From NCBI GenBank assembly GCA_001940725.1, contig MDVR01000154.1, positions 1 to 9,861 of the forward strand: DNA of 9,861 bases. Reading direction: 5' to 3'. Made by a program: the position numbers and the translations under genes. This DNA comes from Candidatus Heimdallarchaeota archaeon LC_2. GTDB lineage: Archaea > Asgardarchaeota > Heimdallarchaeia > Heimdallarchaeales > Kariarchaeaceae. Shown one piece after another: positions 1 to 7,200 of the stretch; within the stretch, counting starts at the first letter, position 1; each line of letters begins with the position of its first letter. The notes beneath the pieces are model-generated. The model was given only the letters and a program-made list of their open reading frames with translations, was not told the DNA's origin and ran no database searches.

Positions 1-140
1 CAAGAATATCATTAGGGTCTTTAATATTGCATTTAACATAATAATTAAGAATTTTGCTCACAGAATTTACAACTATTGTTGATAATTCAATTACTTCGGA
101 TTGTATATTCATCCCTATGGACATCCAAATTCCACCAATT
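1..140 (-). pseudogene. Biotin ligase fragment, left-most partial copy
   Basis: This stretch is identical to the antisense of the middle of the intact ligase gene (1211-1350). It is cut on the left by the window edge and on the right by the repeat junction at 140/141. It encodes ligase residues from about 83 onward, without the N-terminal substrate-binding part, and has no start of its own beyond internal ATG codons. It is a by-product of the tandem repeat and probably does not make a working enzyme. Confidence 0.8.
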
Positions 141-387
141 ACTTGGAGCTTTTCTTATGATAAAAGATTCATCAGTGGGAAGAATAGCAATAATCGCGGC
201 AATGGTCCCTGAAGCAATAAATATAGCAAATCGTTCAGTTAATGCTGAATCGTGGATAGATAGAAGTTGGTTATTACCTCTCGCATTAATTAATTTGTGG
301 ATTTTGATTGTAGTGGCCACTTATTCAAACAAATTTGAGCCTGATTCCAAACAAATTATATCACCTAATAATCTTTTAACTAATTAA
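141..387 (+). pseudogene. 3' end of an unidentified membrane protein gene, copy 1
   Basis: The last 81 codons of an open frame end at TAA 385-387. The peptide begins near LGAFLMIKDSS and has two hydrophobic stretches, one around GRIAIIAAMVPEAINIA and a stronger one around WLLPLALINLWILIVVATY, followed by a polar tail ending SPNNLLTN. This looks like the C-terminal end of a membrane protein; I do not recognise the family. The open frame continues leftward to an ATG at 76, but the codons before 141 are the antisense of the ligase gene, so that longer ORF is a chimera created by the repeat junction. The genuine 5' part of this gene is not in the window. Confidence 0.6.
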
Positions 388-745
388 TGATTTTGAAATA
401 TCATTTATTACTTCTACAGCAATTTTTGATGCTAATTCGGGTATGCTAGGAGGATCGCAATGATCTTTCAATCTTGTAGCAATTTCAATTAGATCTTTAG
501 GAATTTCATTAAAAATATTTATACCAATTCCAATCACAATTTGCTCAAAAGTACTTCCAGAACTTTTAGATTCTACTAATACTCCACAGATTTTTTTGTT
601 CTCAACAAGAATATCATTAGGGTCTTTAATATTGCATTTAACATAATAATTAAGAATTTTGCTCACAGAATTTACAACTATTGTTGATAATTCAATTACT
701 TCGGATTGTATATTCATCCCTATGGACATCCAAATTCCACCAATT
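376..745 (-). pseudogene. Biotin ligase 3' fragment, middle copy
   Basis: An exact copy of the 3' portion of the intact ligase gene (981-1350), ending at the same TAA (376-378). It keeps the KDPND and KKICGVLVE motifs and the GIGIN strand. It lacks residues 1-82, including the STN motif and the GRGRG nucleotide/biotin-binding loop, because the frame runs into foreign sequence at the junction 745/746. The internal ATG at 727-729 (Met88 of the full protein) could start only a 117-residue partial product, which would not be expected to bind ATP or biotin. It overlaps the plus-strand gene end by 12 bases (376-387). Confidence 0.8.
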
Positions 746-992
746 ACTTGGAGCTTTTCTTATGATAAAAGATTCATCAGTGGGAAGAATAGCAATAATC
801 GCGGCAATGGTCCCTGAAGCAATAAATATAGCAAATCGTTCAGTTAATGCTGAATCGTGGATAGATAGAAGTTGGTTATTACCTCTCGCATTAATTAATT
901 TGTGGATTTTGATTGTAGTGGCCACTTATTCAAACAAATTTGAGCCTGATTCCAAACAAATTATATCACCTAATAATCTTTTAACTAATTAA
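746..992 (+). pseudogene. 3' end of an unidentified membrane protein gene, copy 2
   Basis: Identical to 141-387 and ending at TAA 990-992. It is the copy that abuts the intact ligase gene; the two genes converge tail to tail and overlap by 12 bases (981-992). In an unduplicated genome this would be the real end of a plus-strand gene whose 5' part lies to the left. In this window the upstream codons (681-745) are antisense ligase sequence, so the 103-residue ORF starting at 681 is chimeric. The two hydrophobic stretches suggest an integral membrane protein. No family is recognised and no function is proposed. Confidence 0.6.
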
Positions 993-1595
993 TGATTTTG
1001 AAATATCATTTATTACTTCTACAGCAATTTTTGATGCTAATTCGGGTATGCTAGGAGGATCGCAATGATCTTTCAATCTTGTAGCAATTTCAATTAGATC
1101 TTTAGGAATTTCATTAAAAATATTTATACCAATTCCAATCACAATTTGCTCAAAAGTACTTCCAGAACTTTTAGATTCTACTAATACTCCACAGATTTTT
1201 TTGTTCTCAACAAGAATATCATTAGGGTCTTTAATATTGCATTTAACATAATAATTAAGAATTTTGCTCACAGAATTTACAACTATTGTTGATAATTCAA
1301 TTACTTCGGATTGTATATTCATCCCTATGGACATCCAAATTCCACCAATTGGAGAATCCCAAATTTTACTTCCCCTACCCCTTCCTTCTTCTTGAATCAT
1401 TGATAGGACAATACTATTTGGATAACTCCTCAAATGTTTACTTACTTCATCATTTGTAGATTTACATACTTCCAAACTCCGAATTTCAAATTGGATTGGA
1501 TCGTAACCTGAGGCCTGTAAACCTTGATGGCATAAGCGATTGAATGCAAGGTGATTCATTTTTGGATAATGTATAGGAAATCGTAAATTATCCAT
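981..1595 (-). CDS. birA: Biotin--protein ligase, catalytic domain only
   Basis: Attaches biotin, through biotinyl-AMP, to a lysine of a biotin carrier domain. The 204-residue protein carries the BPL/LplA family signatures in order: STN at 46-48, GRGRGSKIWDSPIGG at 71-85 (biotinyl-AMP loop), KDPND at 122-126 in place of the usual KWPND, KKICGVLVE at 132-140 containing the expected catalytic lysine region, and GIGIN at 154-158. There is no N-terminal DNA-binding domain, so it is probably an enzyme and not a biotin repressor. The small C-terminal SH3-like domain of the E. coli protein is also absent. The ATG at 1595 is used; an alternative is Met13. No clear Shine-Dalgarno is seen. It lies 61 bp behind the epimerase gene on the same strand, which fits a role in biotinylating a propionyl-CoA or acetyl-CoA carboxylase carrier. 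Its 3' part is duplicated to the left. Confidence 0.9.
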   Translation of the reverse strand: MDNLRFPIHYPKMNHLAFNRLCHQGLQASGYDPIQFEIRSLEVCKSTNDEVSKHLRSYPNSIVLSMIQEEGRGRGSKIWDSPIGGIWMSIGMNIQSEVIELSTIVVNSVSKILNYYVKCNIKDPNDILVENKKICGVLVESKSSGSTFEQIVIGIGINIFNEIPKDLIEIATRLKDHCDPPSIPELASKIAVEVINDISKSLIS

Positions 1596-1623
1596 ATTTG
1601 ATCAAGATTGTTTAGTTAGATAG

Positions 1624-1638
1624 CTTTTTTGAAAAAAG
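1624..1638. other. A/T palindrome between epimerase and ligase genes
   Basis: C-TTTTTT-G-AAAAAA-G forms a perfect inverted repeat in the 61-bp gap. Read on the minus strand it gives a T6 run 19-33 bases after the epimerase stop, which could slow or end transcription in an archaeon (archaeal termination uses T-tracts), or could simply reflect the local base composition. With one central base it cannot form a normal hairpin. Weak evidence. Confidence 0.2.
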
Positions 1639-1656
1639 AACAGAATAGATTTCAAA

Positions 1657-2052
1657 TTAAGCTTCTTCAAGTTCCACTAAAACGTTAAACGTATCTTTAG
1701 GATGGAAAAAAATGATTCTCTTACCTTTTGCACCTATCGAAGGTTCTCCTAAGGTTCTTACTCCAGTATCTGTGATGTTTTTAATCATATTATCAAATTC
1801 ATCACTTTCAATACAAATATGATGTATACCACCACCTCTATTCGCAATAAATTTTGAAATTGGGGTATCCGTCCCATATGGTTCCAGTAATTCAATATTT
1901 GTTGAACCAATGGTAACAAATGAAGTATTTACTTTTTGACTTTCTACTAAATGTGGTTCTGTTGCTTGATTACCTGATAAGAGTTCAAAAAAACTCTTTG
2001 CATTATCAATATTCGATACCACAATTGCCAGATGTGCTAAAGTATTAACCAT
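1657..2052 (-). CDS. mce: Methylmalonyl-CoA epimerase
   Basis: Interconverts (S)- and (R)-methylmalonyl-CoA, linking the carboxylase product to the mutase substrate. The 131-residue protein is the normal length for this family of the VOC (glyoxalase-like) metal-dependent fold, with two beta-alpha-beta-beta-beta halves. Likely metal ligands from the family pattern are His7 (in LAHLAIVV), Glu54 or a neighbour (in NIELLEP), His77 (in GGGIHHICIES) and Glu127 (in VLVELEE); His77 to Glu127 has the same 50-residue spacing as the last two ligands of the Propionibacterium enzyme. The C-terminal half has the family's FFHPKDT...VLVELEE block, where the usual small residues after DT are replaced by FN. 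It starts at ATG 2052, 60 bp after the mutase stop; AAAGGTC just before the ATG is too close to be a convincing ribosome binding site. It lies third in the operon. Confidence 0.93.
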   Translation of the reverse strand: MVNTLAHLAIVVSNIDNAKSFFELLSGNQATEPHLVESQKVNTSFVTIGSTNIELLEPYGTDTPISKFIANRGGGIHHICIESDEFDNMIKNITDTGVRTLGEPSIGAKGKRIIFFHPKDTFNVLVELEEA

Positions 2053-2112
2053 GACCTTTGTGATACTACTTGTGCCTTAAATTCTTTAGTCTAATAATAG
2101 AAATATTATTTC

Positions 2113-3675
2113 TTAAATGGTGAAGGTAGGCTTATATCTACTAAAGACAATAATCAATGAATTTGTAATTTCACCCAATGTAGCTCTTGCTCGTACTGCA
2201 TTTAAAACAATTGGAAATAGATTTTCATCGTTTTTTGCAGCTTTAGTTAGTTTATCCAATATCTCATCAACTCTAACTTGATCCCTAGATTTACGGACAT
2301 CATTTAATCGATTAATTTGCTGTAAAGCTATTTCATCATCAATTTTTAATAGATCTGGAATTGTGTATTTATCTTGTTTGAATTTATTAACTCCTACAAT
2401 TATTCGTTCTTTCTTCTCTAGCATTCTTTCGTGTTGATACGCAGAGTCGTGAATTTTATTCTGAATAATCCCATTTGAAATAGCATCAATTAAACCAATC
2501 TTTTCAATCTCTCTAATTAGTTCCCATGATTGTTTTTCTAATTCTTCTGTCAGCCATTCTAAATAATACGAACCACCTAATGGATCAACTGAATTTACCA
2601 CTCCACTTTCGTGTGCAATTATTTGCTGAGTCCTTAAAGCAGTTATCGCTGCACTATCAGAAGGCAATGCTAATGCTTCATCTTTGGAATTAGTGTGTAA
2701 AGATTGGGTTCCGCCTAATACTGCTGCCAGTGCTTGAATTGTCACTCTAGCAATGTTATTTTCTGGTTGTTGTGCTGTTAGTGAACTTCCTGCCGTTTGG
2801 GTATGAAATCGAAGCATCATCGATTTCTCATCTTTTGCATTAAACTCATTTTTCATCATCTCAGCCCACATTTTACGTGCGGCTCTGAATTTTGCAATTT
2901 CCTCAAAAAAATCATTGTGAGCATTAAAAAAGAAAGATAGTCGTTTTGCAAATACATCTATATCCAATCCTACATTAAGTGCAGATCGAATATATTCTCT
3001 TGCATTAGCTAATGTGAAAGCAATTTCTTGAACAGCGGTAGAACCAGCTTCTCTGATGTGATATCCAGATATTGAGATAGTATTGAATTTAGGTAATTCT
3101 TTAGAACAGTATTCAAATATATTCATAATCAATCTCATTGAAGGTTTGGGAGGGAAAATATAAGTCCCTCTGGCGATATATTCTTTCAGAATATCATTTT
3201 GAATTGTACCTCGAATCGATGAGGATTTGATTCCTGTTTCCTCAGCTACTACAATATACATTGCCAATAATATCATTGCTGGAGCATTTATTGTCATGGA
3301 AGTTGAGATTTTTGATAGATCTATTTGATTAAATAATAATTTCATATCCTCAACAGTATCGATGGCAACTCCAACTTTACCAATTTCTCCTTGCACTATG
3401 GGATCATCGGAATCATATCCCATTTGCGTTGGTAAATCGAAAGCGACTGAGAGACCTGTCTGTCCTCCTTCTAATAGCAATTTAAATCGTTTATTTGTTT
3501 CTATCGCTGTGGAAAATCCGGAATATTGTCGCATTGTCCATAATCTCCCTTGATACATTGTGGGATATACCCCACGGATGAAAGGATATTCTCCCGGTGG
3601 GGGTAAATTAATATCGTTTGATTTTTCTTGATATATTGAGGATTCAATCCCGGATAAGGTCTTTTTACTTGACAT
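2113..3675 (-). CDS. mcmA: Methylmalonyl-CoA mutase, catalytic (large) subunit
   Basis: Adenosylcobalamin-dependent rearrangement of (R)-methylmalonyl-CoA to succinyl-CoA (reversible), together with the B12-binding subunit encoded just upstream. The TIM-barrel block starts at EYPFIRGVYPTMYQGRLWT. Numbered from the ATG at 3675 (520 residues), the residues equivalent to the P. shermanii active site are Tyr51 (Tyr89), Gln159 (Gln197), Arg169 (Arg207) and Tyr205-His206 (Tyr243-His244), with all internal spacings preserved. Tyr51 and Arg169 are the pair that selects methylmalonyl-CoA; isobutyryl-CoA mutases carry Phe and Gln there. A GTG three codons upstream (3684) also opens the frame, but AGGTGA lies five bases before the ATG, so ATG is preferred. 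The protein has no fused B12 domain. Its N-terminus is about 38 residues shorter than the reference, and only about 27 residues precede the barrel block. Confidence 0.95.
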   Translation of the reverse strand: MSSKKTLSGIESSIYQEKSNDINLPPPGEYPFIRGVYPTMYQGRLWTMRQYSGFSTAIETNKRFKLLLEGGQTGLSVAFDLPTQMGYDSDDPIVQGEIGKVGVAIDTVEDMKLLFNQIDLSKISTSMTINAPAMILLAMYIVVAEETGIKSSSIRGTIQNDILKEYIARGTYIFPPKPSMRLIMNIFEYCSKELPKFNTISISGYHIREAGSTAVQEIAFTLANAREYIRSALNVGLDIDVFAKRLSFFFNAHNDFFEEIAKFRAARKMWAEMMKNEFNAKDEKSMMLRFHTQTAGSSLTAQQPENNIARVTIQALAAVLGGTQSLHTNSKDEALALPSDSAAITALRTQQIIAHESGVVNSVDPLGGSYYLEWLTEELEKQSWELIREIEKIGLIDAISNGIIQNKIHDSAYQHERMLEKKERIIVGVNKFKQDKYTIPDLLKIDDEIALQQINRLNDVRKSRDQVRVDEILDKLTKAAKNDENLFPIVLNAVRARATLGEITNSLIIVFSRYKPTFTI

Positions 3676-3680
3676 TGATT

Positions 3681-3686
3681 TCACCT
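3681..3686 (-). promoter_or_regulatory. Ribosome binding site of mcmA, overlapping the mcmB stop
   Basis: On the minus strand the sequence is TTTAGGTGAAATCAATG: AGGTGA, a perfect match to the anti-Shine-Dalgarno core, with five bases before the ATG at 3675. Its first two bases are the last two of the UAG that ends mcmB. This decides the mcmA start and suggests that ribosomes finishing mcmB restart on mcmA, giving balanced subunit synthesis. It is the only strong Shine-Dalgarno in the operon. Confidence 0.8.
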
Positions 3687-4089
3687 AAATTACCGGGGTT
3701 ACATTATTTTTAACAAAATCAACAATATCATCTAATGACGATCCTGGTCCAAAAATAGCAGCAACTCCGAGTTTCTTCAATTCTATCTCATCTTCTTTAG
3801 GAATAATTCCTCCTCCAAAAACAAGAATATCTTCAGCATCTTTTTCTTTAAGCAATTCTATGAGTTTTGAAAAAAGATGATTATGAGCTCCCGATAATAC
3901 TGACAAACCGATTACGCTTGCATCTTCTTGGAGTGCAATTTCTACAATATTTTCAGGACTTTGATGTAATCCCGTGTAGATTACTTCCATTCCCGCATCT
4001 CGTAATGCACGTGCAACTACCTTTGCACCTCTATCATGTCCATCTAATCCAGGTTTCGCAATTACTACTCTTATTTTCGCTGACGACAT
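3685..4089 (-). CDS. mcmB: Methylmalonyl-CoA mutase, B12-binding (small) subunit
   Basis: Binds adenosylcobalamin in the base-off/His-on form and pairs with the catalytic subunit. Numbered from the ATG at 4089 (134 residues), it shows the cobalamin signature DGHDRG (DxHxxG) at 16-21, with His18 as the lower axial cobalt ligand; the nearly invariant [20 protein letters not shown] segment follows. The second nucleotide-loop motif GLSVLSG (SxL) is at 61-67 and the GGG of the third loop at 92-94. The length is typical for a stand-alone subunit. A TTG three codons upstream (4098) is in frame, but the ATG is the more likely start; neither has a clear ribosome binding site, so translation may depend on the structured leader. 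It is first in the operon, reads in the same frame as mcmA, and ends in UAG at 3687-3685. Confidence 0.95.
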   Translation of the reverse strand: MSSAKIRVVIAKPGLDGHDRGAKVVARALRDAGMEVIYTGLHQSPENIVEIALQEDASVIGLSVLSGAHNHLFSKLIELLKEKDAEDILVFGGGIIPKEDEIELKKLGVAAIFGPGSSLDDIVDFVKNNVTPVI

Positions 4090-4109
4090 TTTAATCAATT
4101 ATTAATTTT

Positions 4110-4193
4110 AACCTGTTGAACTAATAGACTCACTAACAATCATAGTAACCCAACTGGGATCTCAAGAAGCTTCTTAAACTAGCTCAACAGGTT
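4110..4193 (-). ncRNA. Candidate structured leader RNA or small RNA before mcmB
   Basis: The ends 4110-4125 and 4178-4193 pair over 16 bp. In minus-strand RNA every pair is Watson-Crick or G-U (4183 with 4120, and 4179 with 4124, are the G-U pairs). In plus-strand RNA both positions would be A-C mismatches, so the structure belongs to the mcm-sense strand. By eye the interior can form three hairpins: 4177-4162 (six pairs with loop AGCU), 4158-4149 (CCC/GGG with loop AGUU) and 4147-4131 (five pairs with a seven-base loop), giving a cloverleaf-like four-way junction. The element ends 20 bases before the mcmB ATG, which has no Shine-Dalgarno. No tRNA T-loop or known riboswitch motif is recognised. 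Read on the plus strand, the repeat is followed by ATTTTTT, so a plus-strand terminator is the main alternative. Confidence 0.45.
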
Positions 4194-4212
4194 ATTTTTT
4201 AGATTTATACCG

Positions 4213-4222
4213 TAATTTATTA
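4213..4222 (-). promoter_or_regulatory. Possible TATA box of the mcm operon
   Basis: Minus-strand TAATAAATTA is centred about 25 bases before position 4193, the first base of the structured element, as expected for an archaeal TATA box and its start site. A second A/T box, TATAAAT at 4209-4203, would start transcription inside the long stem and so fits less well. AT-rich background makes either match weak. The rest of the gap up to the end of the giant gene at 4292 shows no gene. Confidence 0.35.
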
Positions 4223-4291
4223 TCAGTTCTATTGAGCCATATGCAGAAGTCAGAGTTATTTGATCAAAGTACGAAATGATTGTATGTAATT

Positions 4292-7200
4292 TTACTCAAC
4301 ATCTGGACTTTTGAATTGAATCGATTCGATTACATCGAACTGATAAGCAAGCATAATAGTTCTTGAACTAACCCGCTCGGTAATACCTTTCGAATTGAAA
4401 AAGTCGATAATATCACCTAATTGAAATGTATCGCCTTCAAAGTAGTCAGAATCAGGAAATTCATATAGCATTCTAATGTTAAACTTTAACGCACGGCTTA
4501 ACGATCTTTGTTTCAACATTTTTTTAATATTTTTGCCTTTGAAACTTAAATCATCAATTAAGTCCAATTTGAAGTCAGCATTATGAAACTTAGGATGAAT
4601 TTCTGCAGTAGTTAATCTAGTTACTCCTCGTGTAGTTTTTGTGAAATTATTCTTGAATGAATTTTCAATATCTTCTTGGGCATCTTTAATTTGAGATAAT
4701 AAAACAATGGGCAATTTATCGGTTGAAATTATTATCATGTTTGAAATTTTACCTTGATGAAGTGTAAGAGATAGACCTTCTCTTTCCATCATTTCAAACC
4801 CAAATAGTTCAGATTTACCCACTTCATCGAGAAATGATGAAAATGCGGTAACCATCCCACCTATTAATGTACTATTTACATTGGATCTCGCAACCTGTTC
4901 TTCATAGATTGTTAATTTTGAAGAGGTTTGAATTATTATTGATTCGATTGATTTTATTGCCTGTAATTCAACATGTGCTGATTTCACTGCATTGTTTATT
5001 TGTCGAATTCTTTCGACTCTTCTATTATTGAATTGCATTCCTACAATGGCTAAAGATACTATTGATACAAGTATTACAGGAAGTAAGATTATGTTTTCAC
5101 GAATAAATTTAATTGCAAGTTCAAACGAAGTTGGAGATGAAGCTTGAACTCCTGGTAAATCATCAGAATTGAATTCGAGATTTGTCAGATTATTTGTATC
5201 ACTTTCTAATACTTGCACATTTATTGAAAGTATTCTATCCAAATCGGTGGTATCTTGCTCACTAAGTACAATTAGGGCAATCCCATCCTGATTGGTTCTT
5301 GTAACTTTTATGATTTGTTTTCCTGTTCCATCTGTATATATTAAATCAATAGTGAACTCTACTGAAATATCATAAGGGGCAACAGAAAAATCTTGAGAAA
5401 TTGGTGTATATTCGCTTAGTGACAAAGTAGGATTTGTTGAATCATTGTTTAGGTACTTCAGGGCAGCTACAATAGTATATTCTCGACCTTGCTGAATACT
5501 GTCTTCAATTATTATGGTAATACCATATGTATGAGGGAGGACTTCAAACTGTATTTCAATATCAAACCATTCTTGGTATCCATCTTTTAGAAAACTAATT
5601 ATCCAAGTATAATTATTTGGATTTAGATCAGTATAATCAAATGTAATAGTAAAATTCCCGTCGCTCCTTGTGATCACCTCAAAAGTATCAATTATGTTTA
5701 GATTTTGGAATAATTGAACTTTTACTGTGCCGCCATCGACTCCGCCTTTATCTTCTTTAGGGGTAGTTAACCAAGAACCTTGGAATTCTTCTGTATCTGC
5801 CTCATAAACCCGTGTCTCAATTTCAATAATAGGTCGTATGGTGTCAGTAATTGTAGGATCTTTTACTCTAATTGTAACAAAACTGATAATAGAATTACCA
5901 GATTCATCTGAAATAACCATCTTGAAATCATAAAATCCGGGTTCAAATCCGTCAATATTAATCCTAATTGGTTCAGAGTCTACCCAATCACCCGATCTAG
6001 TAAAACCAACAGTAGAGATAACAAAGGTATGAGCATGAATATCTGTAACTACCCATTCAAGGAAATTATCGGTAGTAGTTTCATTTATTGTATGATCCAC
6101 TGGTTCGCTAATTAATACAGGTGCTGTTTCATCAATTACTTCAAGAATAAATGAATAGTATAATTCGTTTCCTGATTCATCTACAAAGAAAACTGTAAAA
6201 TTATAAAAGCCAGCCTCTAAATTGTCGATATTCCAAATTTTGTCTTCATTGTTTATGTAAGACTCATTAATCAGTAGTAGTCCATCGCGTGATATATTGA
6301 AATGGTGAGGATGAATTTCATTAACATTCCATATTAGATCATGACCTGTTGTACCTTCTGTATAATTACTAATTGTAGGTAGTGAAATGAAAAAAGGAAG
6401 ATCTAAATCTACAACAGTGATTAAAATTGTAGAAATAAAAATGTTAGATGATGTATCATTAATGAATAGGGTGTAATTATAAAATCCAGCAGATAATCCA
6501 TTAATATCAAATTGATATATTTGATTACTAATCCAACTGTTAGTAAATACAGCTACATCATTAATATACATCACATAAGTATCTTCATGGTTATCATCCA
6601 TACTCCATTGCAAATTATTTACTTGTGTACCTTCTACAATAGTAAATTCATTCTCTAACGGTGTTGAAATGAATATTGGACTAAGAATATCCGTGACTGT
6701 TACAATGGTCGTGTGAATGCTAAAATGTCCGGAGTCATCATAAATAATAATTGTATAATTCCAAACGCCTTTTTCATATTTCAAAGCATTATAGGTTATC
6801 GTTGTTTCTCCAGAACTTGACCAAATTAAAGTGATTAGGACACCCGTACCATTTCCAAGAATTTCATATTTGTTGGGATTTTGATCGAATATTGTCCAAT
6901 TCAATTGTTTCCCAGTTGAACTCTCAAAATATTCATATGTAACAACAGAAAACGTAGTGAATACTGGGGTAATTGTATCTTTGACCTCCACAATTACGGT
7001 GTCAATTAGTTCATTACCTGATTTATCAAGTGCAATAATGGTAAAATCATGAAATCCAACTGCTAATGGATCTATTCCAACACCAAAAACAAGATCATTA
7101 TCAACTGCATAATCTAACTCTCTATTTGATGGTAAAATTCCGGAATCGACCAAAGTCCCATTATGATAAATTTCGTAAGTGTCAGGATAATTATCTGTAA

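Larger units (their letters stand above)
1..1350. repeat. Exact tandem repeat, 605-bp period, about 2.2 copies
   Basis: Positions 1-140, 606-745 and 1211-1350 are the same sequence, and 141-605 recurs at 746-1210; I found no difference on reading the copies side by side. The array can be written as a partial copy (1-140) and two full 605-bp units (141-745 and 746-1350). Each full unit holds the 3' end of a plus-strand gene followed by the antisense 3' part of the biotin ligase gene. The identity stops at 1350/1351, inside the intact ligase gene, where CCAATT is followed by GGAGAATCCC instead of ACTTGGAGCT. The array runs off the left edge. A very recent tandem duplication and an assembly loop at a contig end would look the same here. 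Confidence 0.95.

Noticed and set aside
87..320. 77-residue minus-strand ORF (also at 692-925)
   Set aside because: It is antisense to the membrane-protein fragment and crosses the artificial junction; no independent coding evidence.
681..992. A complete 103-residue plus-strand gene (also at 76-387)
   Set aside because: Its first 22 codons are the antisense of the ligase gene and exist only because of the repeat junction; only the last 81 codons represent a real gene end.
1..1350. CRISPR array or insertion sequence
   Set aside because: The unit is 605 bp with no short repeats and spacers, and contains no transposase or terminal inverted repeats.
2101..2111. AAATATTATTT palindrome near the mcmA stop as a terminator or operator
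   Set aside because: Such short A/T palindromes are expected by chance in this base composition.
3362..3553. Plus-strand ORFs inside the operon and the giant gene (also 3867-4094 and 9058-9249)
   Set aside because: They are antisense shadows of well-supported genes with no recognisable protein features.
4110..4193. tRNA gene
   Set aside because: The cloverleaf-like fold has a 16-bp closing stem, no GTTCNANNC T-loop, no D-loop GG and no CCA-type end, so it is not a tRNA.
4110..4193. Cobalamin riboswitch or MITE
   Set aside because: No B12-box-like conserved core is seen. As a MITE it would need target-site duplications, and the flanks do not form a clear one.
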